DNA from: DASUNQ01 sp035536455
Lineage (GTDB): Bacteria > Acidobacteriota > Thermoanaerobaculia > Multivoradales > UBA5704
DNA length: 64,000 bases
Direction: 5' to 3'
Assembly: GCA_035536455.1 (NCBI GenBank)
Contig: DATLOC010000043.1
Span: 29,357-93,356, forward strand
The notes beneath the pieces are model-generated. The model was not told where the DNA came from, did not search any database, and saw only the letters and a program-made list of their open reading frames with translations. Within the stretch, counting starts at the first letter, position 1, and every line of letters begins with the position of its first letter. Below, piece by piece: positions 40,660 through 48,769 of the stretch. The translations under genes were made by a program, and so were the position numbers.

Positions 40660-42258
40660 GTGCCCCCCGCGCTGAAGCTGGTGCCCCGCGGCTCCGCCGT
40701 GCTGACGGGCGAGGTGTGTCCGGCCGAGACGCCGATCCACCTCGGCCGCGACACCGCTTGCGAGGTGGTCATCCCCGACCCCGCAGTGTCGCGCCGCCAC
40801 GCCCGGCTGCACTGGCAGGGCGCGGAGCTGCTGCTCGAGGACCTCGGCTCGACCGGCGGCACCTTCCGCAACGGCGCGCGGATCGAGCGCTCGGCCCTGC
40901 AGGTGGGGGACGTCGTGCGCTTCGGCCGCCACGTCGAGTACGTGGTCGAGCCGGTGGTCAGCACCTCGACGCTGCTGGACGCGACGCGGCAGGCGGGCGG
41001 CGGCGGCGAAGGGGTGCGCCACCTCCAGCTCCTGCTGGAGGTCGCCCGCACGCTCAACACCGCGACCGTCCTCGACGAGGTGCTCGACCTGGTGCTCGGG
41101 GCGGCGGCGCGGTTGATGCGCGCCGAGCGCGTCTTTCTGAGCCTGCGGGAGGGGAGCGAGACGAGCCTCCTCCGCTACCCGCTCAGCGCCGAGGCGCCGT
41201 CGCCCCCCGAGGTCGCGCTGCTCGAGCGGGCCCTGGCAAAGCGCATCACGGCAGTCGAGGAGCTGACCGCCATCTCCTCGGTCGACACCACGCTCGGCCC
41301 GGCGGCCGAGGCCGCCGCCACCCCGCTCCTCGTCGCCCACCGCACCGTCGGGCCGCCGCAGGACGCGTCTTTCGTCGGCCGCGTCGAGGCGATCGGCGTG
41401 CTCCTCGTCGCGCGCTCGCTGGCGCGCGGCGGCTTCACCGCCGACGAGCTCGCCGTCCTCGAGTCGCTCGCCGCCGACGCCGCGATGGCGATCGACGGCG
41501 CCCGCCTCTACCGCGAGGCGCGGGAGAAAGCCAAGATCGACCACGAGATGGCGCTGGCGAGGTCGCTGCAGAGCGCCCTGCTGCGGCAGCCCCCCGCCGT
41601 CCCTTTCGCCGAGGTCTTCGCCATCAGCCAGCCGGCGCGCAGCGTCGGCGGCGACCTCTACCACGGCGCGCTGCTTCCCGGCGGCGGTCTCGCCCTGGCG
41701 GTCGGCGACATCTCCGGCAAGGGGGTCTCGGCGGCGCTGCTCATGGCCCTCCTCCAGGGGCTCCTCGAGCTGCTCCACGACCTCGGCCGGCCGCTCGCCG
41801 AGGTGCTGCCGGCGCTCGACCGCACGCTCCACCGCTACAACCCGGGGAACCGCTTCTGCACGCTCGCCGCCGCCCACCTCGCGCCAGACGGCGCGGTCGA
41901 GCTGGCCAGCGCCGGCCACTGCCCGATGGCGCTGCTGCGGCGTGACGGCGGCCTGGAGCGGATCGCCGCGCACGGGCCGATCCTCGGCCTCCTCCCCGCC
42001 GCGAGCTGGGTCACCGAGCGCCTGGCGCTGGCGCCCGGCGACACGCTCGTCCTCTACAGCGACGGCATCCCGGAGTCGGCGGCGCCGGACGGGCGGGAGC
42101 TGGGCGACGCGGGGGTGGACGCCTGCCTAGGCCGGCTCGCCGGCGCGGCGCCGCAGGCCGTCGCCGACGCCCTCCTCCGGACCGCCGCCGAACACCGCCG
42201 CGGCCGCGAGGCCGAAGACGACGTGACCCTCCTGGTCGCCCGCTACACCGGCGCCTGA
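40660..42258 (+). CDS. FHA-GAF-PP2C (SpoIIE-type) phosphatase
   Basis: A 532-residue protein from GTG 40660. An N-terminal FHA domain (IHLGRDTACEVVIPDPAVSRRHARL, GSTGGTFRNG, residues 20-95) is followed by a GAF-like domain (about 125-290). The C-terminal PP2C/SpoIIE phosphatase has its usual blocks: VGGDLYHG, VGDISGKG, ASAGHCPMAL, YSDGIPE and EDDVTLLV, so the metal-binding aspartates are present. Related RsbU/SpoIIE enzymes dephosphorylate anti-sigma antagonists in partner-switching. The FHA links it to phosphothreonine signals. No anti-sigma partner gene is adjacent, but an ECF sigma gene lies downstream. Confidence 0.85.
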   Translation: MPPALKLVPRGSAVLTGEVCPAETPIHLGRDTACEVVIPDPAVSRRHARLHWQGAELLLEDLGSTGGTFRNGARIERSALQVGDVVRFGRHVEYVVEPVVSTSTLLDATRQAGGGGEGVRHLQLLLEVARTLNTATVLDEVLDLVLGAAARLMRAERVFLSLREGSETSLLRYPLSAEAPSPPEVALLERALAKRITAVEELTAISSVDTTLGPAAEAAATPLLVAHRTVGPPQDASFVGRVEAIGVLLVARSLARGGFTADELAVLESLAADAAMAIDGARLYREAREKAKIDHEMALARSLQSALLRQPPAVPFAEVFAISQPARSVGGDLYHGALLPGGGLALAVGDISGKGVSAALLMALLQGLLELLHDLGRPLAEVLPALDRTLHRYNPGNRFCTLAAAHLAPDGAVELASAGHCPMALLRRDGGLERIAAHGPILGLLPAASWVTERLALAPGDTLVLYSDGIPESAAPDGRELGDAGVDACLGRLAGAAPQAVADALLRTAAEHRRGREAEDDVTLLVARYTGA

Positions 42259-42358
42259 GCGGGCTGTCGATTTCCCCGACCCTCGTTCGACGTCAGAGTA
42301 GAGCCGGGATCAAGCAGCCCTGGCTCCCAACCCGAAACCAGGAGGGAGAGAGACGACG

Positions 42359-42781
42359 ATGCGAGTCATGGTGCTGGTCAAGGCCGACAAGGATTCCGAG
42401 GCGGGCGTCATGCCGGACGAGAAGCTCCTCACCGACATGACGAAGTTCAACGAGGACCTGGCGAAGTCGGGCGTCATGCTCGCCGGCGAAGGGCTCCACC
42501 CGAGCTCGAAGGGCGCCCGCGTGCGCTTTTCGGGCGGCAAGAAGACCGTCATCGACGGCCCCTTCACCGAGGCCAAGGAGCTGGTCGCCGGCTTCTGGCT
42601 CTGGCAGGTGAAGTCGCTGGACGAGGCGATCGAGTGGCTCAAGCGCGCCCCGTTCGAGGACACCGAGGTCGAGATTCGCCCGGTCTTCGAGGCGGCGGAA
42701 TTCGGCGAGGCGCTCTCGCCGGAGCTGCGGGAGAGGGAGGAGCGGATCGCCGAACAGGCGGCCGAGAACGCCAAGCGGTAG
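42359..42781 (+). CDS. YCII/DGPF-domain protein
   Basis: A 140-residue cytoplasmic protein with the DGPF signature (TVIDGPFTEAKELVAGFWLW) and the YCII fold (RVMVLVKADKDSE). GGAGGG lies about 12 bases before the ATG. Such proteins are regularly encoded next to ECF sigma factors of the ECF42 type and are likely members of their regulon; the biochemical role is unresolved. Here the ECF gene follows after 65 bases on the same strand. Confidence 0.85.
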   Translation: MRVMVLVKADKDSEAGVMPDEKLLTDMTKFNEDLAKSGVMLAGEGLHPSSKGARVRFSGGKKTVIDGPFTEAKELVAGFWLWQVKSLDEAIEWLKRAPFEDTEVEIRPVFEAAEFGEALSPELREREERIAEQAAENAKR

Positions 42782-42846
42782 CGCCCGACCCCGAAGCGTC
42801 ACCGCGGCCTTGCCGCGGCGGAGTGGCGATGATGTGATCGGCCGCC

Positions 42847-44157
42847 GTGACAGCGACCGACATCCGGCGCACGATCGACGCGGTGTGGAGGATCGAGTCG
42901 GCCCGGCTCATCGCCGGGCTGGCGCGGATCGTCCGCGACGTCGGCCTCGCCGAGGACCTGGCGCAGGACGCGCTCGTCGCCGCGCTCGAGCGGTGGCCCG
43001 AGGCGGGCGTCCCGGACAACCCGGGCGCCTGGCTCATGGCCGCCGCCAAGCACCGGGCGATCGATCAGTTGCGCCGGCGGGCGCTGCTCGAGCGCAAGCA
43101 CGACGAGTTGGGGCGCGAGCTGGAGGCCCGACAGGAGGAGGAGGCGCCGGACCTCGACGCCGCGCTCGACGACCCGGTCGGCGACGACCTGCTGCGCCTG
43201 GTCTTCATCTGCTGCCACCCGGTCCTCGCGACCGAGGCGCGCGTGGCGCTCACGCTGCGCCTCCTCGGCGGCCTGACGACCGAGGAGATCGCGCGCGCCT
43301 TCCTCACCCCGGTGCCGACCGTCGCCCAGCGCATCGTCCGCGCCAAGCGCACCCTCGCCGAGGCGCACGTGCCGTTCGAGGTACCGCGCGGCGACGACCT
43401 CGCCGCCCGTCTCGCGTCGGTCCTCGAGGTCGTCTACCTGATCTTCAACGAGGGCTACGCGGCGACCGCTGGCGACGACTGGATGCGGCCGGCGCTGTGC
43501 GAGGACGCGCTCCGCCTGGGCCGCATCCTGGCCGAGCTGGCGCCGCGGGAGCCGGAGGTCCACGGCCTGGTCGCGCTGATGGAGATCCAGGCATCGCGCG
43601 CGCCCGCCCGGGTGGGCCCCGCGGGCGAGCCGATCCCGCTCCTCGACCAGGACCGCGGGCGCTGGGACTACGTCTTGATCGGGCGCGGCCTCGCGGCCCT
43701 CGAGCGCGCCGAGCGGCTCGGCGGCGCCGGCGGCCCCTACGCGCTGCAGGCCGCGATCGCCGCCTGCCACGCGCGGGCGCGGACCCCCGAGGAGACCGAC
43801 TGGCGGCGCATCGCGGCGCTCTACGAGGCCCTCGCCCGGCTCGCCCCCTCCCCCGTCGTCGAGCTCAACCGGGCGGTGGCGGTGGGGATGGCGTCCGGTC
43901 CGGCGGCGGGTCTAGCGCTGGTCGACGAGCTGACCGCGGAGCCGGCGCTCGCCGGCTACTACCTCCTGCCGACTGTGCGCGGCGACCTCCTCGCCAAGCT
44001 CGGCCGCTACGACGAGGCTCGGGAGGAATTCGCGCGCGCAGCGTCGCTCACCGCCAACGCCCGCGTGCGGGCGCTGCTCCTCGAGCGCGCCGCTACGGCC
44101 GCGCGCGAGAGCGGCGCCGCGCGCGGCGCCACACCCACAGATAGACCGCCAGGTTGA
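42847..44157 (+). CDS. ECF sigma factor with large C-terminal extension (ECF42 type)
   Basis: A 436-residue protein from GTG 42847. Sigma region 2 spans about residues 10-80 (GLARIVRDVGLAEDLAQDALVAALERWP, NPGAWLMAAAKHRAIDQLRRR) and region 4 about 110-165 (LTLRLLGGLTTEEIARAFLTPVPTVAQRIVRAKRTL). After that comes a long helical extension (NEGYAATAGDDWMRPALCEDALRLGRIL, and a TPR-like end YDEAREEFARAASL) as in the ECF42 group (DUF6596-type). In this group the C-terminal domain, rather than a separate anti-sigma factor, controls activity, and no anti-sigma gene is seen. The 3' end overlaps the convergent DUF2784 gene by 65 bases. Confidence 0.88.
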   Translation: MTATDIRRTIDAVWRIESARLIAGLARIVRDVGLAEDLAQDALVAALERWPEAGVPDNPGAWLMAAAKHRAIDQLRRRALLERKHDELGRELEARQEEEAPDLDAALDDPVGDDLLRLVFICCHPVLATEARVALTLRLLGGLTTEEIARAFLTPVPTVAQRIVRAKRTLAEAHVPFEVPRGDDLAARLASVLEVVYLIFNEGYAATAGDDWMRPALCEDALRLGRILAELAPREPEVHGLVALMEIQASRAPARVGPAGEPIPLLDQDRGRWDYVLIGRGLAALERAERLGGAGGPYALQAAIAACHARARTPEETDWRRIAALYEALARLAPSPVVELNRAVAVGMASGPAAGLALVDELTAEPALAGYYLLPTVRGDLLAKLGRYDEAREEFARAASLTANARVRALLLERAATAARESGAARGATPTDRPPG

Positions 44158-44473
44158 CGGCGAGGACGAAGAGGCCGAGCGCGAGCTGGAGGCCGCGGGT
44201 GAGGCCTTGCGGGTAGAGCAGTGCGACGACATAGTGCTCGACGAAACCGCCGCTGTAGCCGGCCTCGCCGCCGCGGCGGCGCAGCGCCTGCTCGAGCGGC
44301 GTCAGCGGACAGATCCAGCCCCAGAATTCGATCGCTGCCCCCCAGGCCGCCGCCGGCAGGTGGACCCAGGCGAGGCGCGGCCGGCGCAGGACCAGCAGGC
44401 CGCCGAGCACCACGAAGAGGACGAAGGCGGCGTGGAGGACGAGGACGCCGTCGGCGGCGAAGCGGTAGAGCAT
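44093..44473 (-). CDS. DUF2784-family membrane protein
   Basis: A 126-residue membrane protein with about three spans. The family motif WVHLPAAAWGAAIEFWGWICPLTPLEQ is visible (residues 36-62), with FVEHYVVALLYPQGLT after it. The function of DUF2784 is unknown. The gene is convergent with the sigma factor (65-base overlap) and divergent from the hydrolase at 44497, leaving a 23-base gap at that end. Confidence 0.8.
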   Translation of the reverse strand: MLYRFAADGVLVLHAAFVLFVVLGGLLVLRRPRLAWVHLPAAAWGAAIEFWGWICPLTPLEQALRRRGGEAGYSGGFVEHYVVALLYPQGLTRGLQLALGLFVLAVNLAVYLWVWRRARRRSRARP

Positions 44474-44496
44474 CGGCGTGCGATTATCCTCCCGTC

Positions 44497-45408
44497 ATGC
44501 GTCCCCGACCGCGCGCCGTGCCGCTCCCGCTCCTCGGGCTCGCCCTCGCGCTCGCCCTCGCCGCCTGCGCCGACGAGGAGCGCAACATCCCGACCCGCAA
44601 GGTTCGGCTCGCCACGGGTGTCGCGCTGGAGGTCTTCACGCGCGGCAAGCCCGGCGGCGAGCCGCTCCTCCTCCTGCACGGCTACGGCGAGTCCTGGCGC
44701 TCCTGGGAGCCGGTCCTCCCCTTCCTGCCGCGCGACCTGCGGATCGTCGTGACCTCCCTGCGCGGCCACGGCGAGTCGGACAAGCCCGACTGCTGCTACC
44801 GGCAGGCGGACTTCGCGGCCGACACGCTGGCCCTGCTCGACGCCCTCGACATCGAGCGCGCCACCCTGGTCGGCTTCTCGATGGGGAGCCTGGTGGCGCA
44901 CAAGCTGGCGATCGAGCGGCCGGAGCGGGTGGCGCGGCTGGTTCTCGTCGGGAGCGCGCCGAAGGTCGAGGAGGACGAGGAGTCGCGCCTCCTCGGCGTC
45001 GCCCTCGACCGCATGACCGAGCCGCTCGACCTCGCCTGGCTGCGCGAGCTCCACCAGGGGAGCGCCGCGGCACCGCTGCCGCCCGACTTCCTCGAGACGA
45101 TGGCCGAGGAGGCGCGCAAGGTGCCGCTGCGCGTCTGGCGGCAGTCGCTCGCCGGCATGACCGCCGAGGACCACGCGGCGCGGCTCGGCGAGATCGAGGA
45201 GCCGACGCTCCTCGTCTGGGGCGAGGAGGACCCCTTCCTGCCGCCGGCGGAGCGCCAGCGGATGGCGCGCCAGATCCGCGGCGCCCGCCTCCTCGTCCTC
45301 CCCGGCCTCGCCCACGCCGCCCACTGGGAGGACCCGAAGCGCTTCGCCCGCGAGCTGGCGGCGTTCCTGGAAGCTACCCCGCCCGCAGGGTCTCGGCGCG
45401 GACGGTGA
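44497..45408 (+). CDS. Alpha/beta-hydrolase lipoprotein
   Basis: A 303-residue protein with a lipoprotein signal (lipobox LAAC near residue 23). The hydrolase core is classical: LLLLHGYGESWRSW, SLRGHGESDKP, the nucleophile elbow GFSMGS, the acid in WGEEDPFLP and the base in LAHAAHWEDP. It resembles haloperoxidase-, esterase- or epoxide-hydrolase-like enzymes; the substrate is unknown. The 3' end overlaps the convergent enolase-superfamily gene by 35 bases. Confidence 0.82.
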   Translation: MRPRPRAVPLPLLGLALALALAACADEERNIPTRKVRLATGVALEVFTRGKPGGEPLLLLHGYGESWRSWEPVLPFLPRDLRIVVTSLRGHGESDKPDCCYRQADFAADTLALLDALDIERATLVGFSMGSLVAHKLAIERPERVARLVLVGSAPKVEEDEESRLLGVALDRMTEPLDLAWLRELHQGSAAAPLPPDFLETMAEEARKVPLRVWRQSLAGMTAEDHAARLGEIEEPTLLVWGEEDPFLPPAERQRMARQIRGARLLVLPGLAHAAHWEDPKRFARELAAFLEATPPAGSRRGR

Positions 45409-46501
45409 GGTCGTCCACCCGGTCCATGTCCACCTCGACGCCCATGCCCGGGCGGTCGAGCGGCACGCGGATGCGCCCCTCGCCGTCCATCGTCCACTCC
45501 GGCCGCACGATGTCGCGCTCCCAGTAGCGCTCGGACGGCGAGACGTCGCCGGGGAGGGTGAAGTTGGGCAGCGAGGCGATCGCCACGTTGTGGGCGCGGC
45601 CGACGCCGCTCTCCAGCATGCCGCCGCACCAGACCGGCACGCCGTGGGCGGCGCAGACGTCGTGGACGGCGAGCGCCTGCGCGTGGCCGCCGACGCGGCC
45701 GATCTTGACGTTGACGATGCGCCCGCTGCCGAGCGCGATCATGTCCTCGGCGCGGTCGGCGCCGGTGATCGACTCGTCGAGGCAGATCGGCGTCGCCAGC
45801 CGCTTCTGGAGCGTCGCGTGGCGCAGCAGGTCGTCCCAGGCGAGCGGCTGCTCGATCATCAGCAGGCGCAGCGGGTCCCAGGCGGCGAGGTGGTCGACGT
45901 CGTCGAGCGTGTAGGCGTTGTTGGCGTCGGCCATGAGCGGCGCCTCCGGGCCGAGCGCCTCACGCGCCGCGCGCAGGTACGGCAGGTCGAGACCCGGCGC
46001 CACCTTGATCTTGACCTTCCGGTAGCCGCGCGCCAGCGCCGCGCGCGCCTTCTCGACGAGCGCTTCCGGGCTCTCCTGGATCCCGAGGGAGATCCCCACC
46101 TCGATCGTCTCGCGCGTGCCGCCGAGGAGGCGCGCCAGCGGCACCCCCCGCTTCCGTGCCGCCAGCTCCCAGAGCGCGGTCTCGACCGCCGCTTTCGCCA
46201 TGTGATGGCCGCGGAAGTCGCGCTGGAGGACCGGATGGACCTCCCGCGGGTCGGCGAAGTCGCGCCCGAGGACGCGCGGCGCCACCCACTCGCGCAGCGC
46301 GTGCCAGGCGGTGTCGGCGGTCTCCGGGCCGTAGTTGGGTCGCTCGCCGGCGGTGCACTCCCCCCACCCCGCGGCGCCGTCGCCGTCCACCACCCGCACC
46401 AGCAGGATCCGCCTCTCGTGCTCCACCCCCGACGAGATGCGGAACGGCTCCTTGAGCGGCAGGCGGATCTCCCGCAGCTCGATCGCGGCGACCGGCGGCA
46501 T
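45374..46501 (-). CDS. menC: Enolase-superfamily o-succinylbenzoate synthase / N-acylamino acid racemase
   Basis: A 375-residue protein with the MLE-type capping domain (LKEPFRISSGVEHERRILLV) and barrel. The catalytic set is visible: the KVKIK lysine, metal ligands in ADANNAY, IEQPL and LDESI, and the second lysine in NVKIGRVGG. This pattern is the OSBS/NSAR subgroup, which makes o-succinylbenzoate in menaquinone synthesis and often also racemises N-acylamino acids. No other men gene is in the window, so the real function could be racemase. It is convergent with the lipoprotein hydrolase. Confidence 0.85.
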   Translation of the reverse strand: MPPVAAIELREIRLPLKEPFRISSGVEHERRILLVRVVDGDGAAGWGECTAGERPNYGPETADTAWHALREWVAPRVLGRDFADPREVHPVLQRDFRGHHMAKAAVETALWELAARKRGVPLARLLGGTRETIEVGISLGIQESPEALVEKARAALARGYRKVKIKVAPGLDLPYLRAAREALGPEAPLMADANNAYTLDDVDHLAAWDPLRLLMIEQPLAWDDLLRHATLQKRLATPICLDESITGADRAEDMIALGSGRIVNVKIGRVGGHAQALAVHDVCAAHGVPVWCGGMLESGVGRAHNVAIASLPNFTLPGDVSPSERYWERDIVRPEWTMDGEGRIRVPLDRPGMGVEVDMDRVDDLTVRAETLRAG

Positions 46502-46754
46502 GGCGGCGCAGGCTAGCAGAGACTCGCTAGCTGCACGGTCGCGACGATCGAGGTGCGGGCGGTGCGCCTGCCCGCGTCTCTAATACCGGCTGAATTGAAG
46601 GGCAGACTAGTGGAGTGGCCAGTGTGGGCCGCAGCAGAATCGATCTATAGCCAAAGACCGAGCTATCGTGAATCCGCAACTCTGTGCAAAATCGAGCGTA
46701 GGTCCGTCCAAGACACAAGGTGTGGCATATGCTGTGGAAAACGCTGGGTTGCAC
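46502..46754. other. Lower-GC intergenic stretch
   Basis: 253 bases between the MenC-like start and the lipoprotein hydrolase. The GC content drops from about 46580 onward. I see no clear promoter, terminator or short gene here; it probably belongs to the same acquired segment as the following gene. Confidence 0.4.
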
Positions 46755-48707
46755 ATGATGCGCGATCTCCTTCAACCCTCGGCGATGGCGGCGGCACTCT
46801 GCGCCGCTCTCCTCGAGCTCGCGGCGTGCTCCGACAAGGAAGCTTCCACCCCGCAGACTTTCTCGAACACTACCGATCCTCAGTGGGTCCACCAGCAAAA
46901 CCCGCCCGCCAAGGTCGCTCTGGTGTTCATCCACGGCATCTTCGGCGACACGCTGGGGACTTGGAAGAGCTCTGACGGCACTCGCTTCTTCGACCTCGTC
47001 GAAAAGGACAACGACCTCGGGCCCCAGGTCGACATCCTGGCCTTCGGCTATACCTCGAAGATGATCGGCACCGGCTCCTTCGACATCCAGGAGGCCGCCA
47101 ACCGACTGCACCTGTACCTCGACAACAAAGGCGTGCTCGGCTATCCAGCCATCGTGTTCGTCGCGCACAGCATGGGTGGGCTGGTTGTGCTGCAAGAGCT
47201 GCTGACGCACCGGGAGCTGCTCGAGCGCGTGCCGCTCATCGTGTTCTACGCGACGCCCCAGGAAGGCTCTCAGATCACGACGATCGCGCGCAGGATCGCG
47301 GAGAATCCCGCCTTGGAGCAGATGCTGCCCGCCGACCGCAACGGCTACCTGCGAACGCTCAATGACCACTGGAGGGCGCTCGGCGCGGGCAAGCGGCCGC
47401 CGGTCGTTTGCGTGTACGAAAAACAACCCACCTACGGGGTCATGGTGGTGCCCTGGTCGAGCGCCACCCGCTTCTGCGACGAGCCGGCGCTCGCCATCGC
47501 CGCCAATCACCTGACGATCGTGAAGCCGGACCGGCCCGGTCACGACTCGATGGTTTTTCTTGCGACCAAGCTCAAGCAATACGTGCTGGGCAGGCATCTG
47601 ACGGCGAAGCTCGAGACGCCGGATTTCGAAGTCGAGGACGACCATGCCGTGCTCACGATCAGCAATCCGGAGGGCATGCGGGCCGCGCGCCTGGTCAACG
47701 CCGGCGGCACGACGCTGCGATACACACTGGCGCAGTTCCCGGACAGCGGGCTCTTCGTCGGTCCAGGCCTTGGGCCAGACGACATCCCTGCCAGAACCAC
47801 TCGCACGCTGCAGTTCGTACTGATTTACGGAGCGAAGGACGCCGAATATCGATTCCTGCTGACGTCCGACGCCGCGCCGAGCCAGCAGGTCGTCGTCCGC
47901 ATTCCAAACCTGGCAGCCGTCCAGGCGGCGCGGACGGAGGCGGCGCTCGCGGTGTCTCGCGAATTGACCGCAGCGCTCTCGGACGAACGGGAGCTCGAAC
48001 GCCTGAAGGCAACCGGGGCAGAGGGCGGGGAGGCGCCCCAGCGCCTCGCCGGCCTCGTCAAGGACAGCATCGCCAAGCGCTACCCTCAATTGTCGCTGAG
48101 TGGGCAGTGGCTTCTCTCGGCGGATCTGCTCAACGCCGTCAACTGGCCGCACCTCGCCGTGCGCGCGCTCCAGAACGCCGAGCGTGCGGATCCGGCGATT
48201 GCGCAGGTGCCATCCGTGCAGCGGCTGGCGAGCGTGTCCGCCAGGCTTGCGGGAGAGCCCAAGGTGTTTGCGAACGTGGATATCGAGCCGCTTGACCTCG
48301 ACGTGGCGCAGGCGGAGACCGGCACCAACCCCTTCGCGGCGGCGGGCGCCCCGGCCACCGTGGACCACTTGGCGAGGCGGCTGCAGCAGGTGCCGTCGCT
48401 CGCCGCCCAGGGATTCAGCCTCGAGGGAGATCTCAAGGCCGAGCGCGGCGATGAGATAGGGGCCCTCGAGGCCTACAGGAAGGCCGGCGACCTCCAGATG
48501 TCGCCGTCGATCTGGCAGCGGGGTCAGGAGGCAAGGCTACAGGCTCCCGTCCATGAGGATCCTGGAGCTGGCCACGGCTCGGCCTCGGTCGAGGTCGATC
48601 GCTCGAAGACGGGAAGCGAGGCCATCTCCAGGAGAGCTCTGAGGGAGGCCCTCGTCCGCCCCATTCCCGAAGAGGCGCTGAACGAAGAGGACATTCCGCC
48701 GCCGTAG
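46755..48707 (+). CDS. Large lipoprotein alpha/beta hydrolase (PGAP1/lipase-like) with C-terminal helical repeat region
   Basis: About 650 residues. ATG 46755 (or 46758) is chosen because a lipoprotein signal peptide follows (lipobox LAAC). Residues 50-270 form a PGAP1- or lipase-like hydrolase: VALVFIHGIFGDTLGTW, FGYTSKMIG, the nucleophile elbow VAHSMGGLVVLQEL and a TPQEGS loop. A beta-sandwich-like middle (ISNPEGMRAARLVNAGG) and a C-terminal helical, TPR-like part (FSLEGDLKAERGDEIGALEAYRKAG) follow. GC and codon use are visibly lower than the surroundings. The protein should sit on the envelope; the substrate is unknown. Confidence 0.75.
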   Translation: MMRDLLQPSAMAAALCAALLELAACSDKEASTPQTFSNTTDPQWVHQQNPPAKVALVFIHGIFGDTLGTWKSSDGTRFFDLVEKDNDLGPQVDILAFGYTSKMIGTGSFDIQEAANRLHLYLDNKGVLGYPAIVFVAHSMGGLVVLQELLTHRELLERVPLIVFYATPQEGSQITTIARRIAENPALEQMLPADRNGYLRTLNDHWRALGAGKRPPVVCVYEKQPTYGVMVVPWSSATRFCDEPALAIAANHLTIVKPDRPGHDSMVFLATKLKQYVLGRHLTAKLETPDFEVEDDHAVLTISNPEGMRAARLVNAGGTTLRYTLAQFPDSGLFVGPGLGPDDIPARTTRTLQFVLIYGAKDAEYRFLLTSDAAPSQQVVVRIPNLAAVQAARTEAALAVSRELTAALSDERELERLKATGAEGGEAPQRLAGLVKDSIAKRYPQLSLSGQWLLSADLLNAVNWPHLAVRALQNAERADPAIAQVPSVQRLASVSARLAGEPKVFANVDIEPLDLDVAQAETGTNPFAAAGAPATVDHLARRLQQVPSLAAQGFSLEGDLKAERGDEIGALEAYRKAGDLQMSPSIWQRGQEARLQAPVHEDPGAGHGSASVEVDRSKTGSEAISRRALREALVRPIPEEALNEEDIPPP

Positions 48708-48769
48708 GCGTTGAGCCGCGTGATCTTTCGGGAGCCGCCCACGAACACTGCCTTGAGCGCGGGCGCAGG

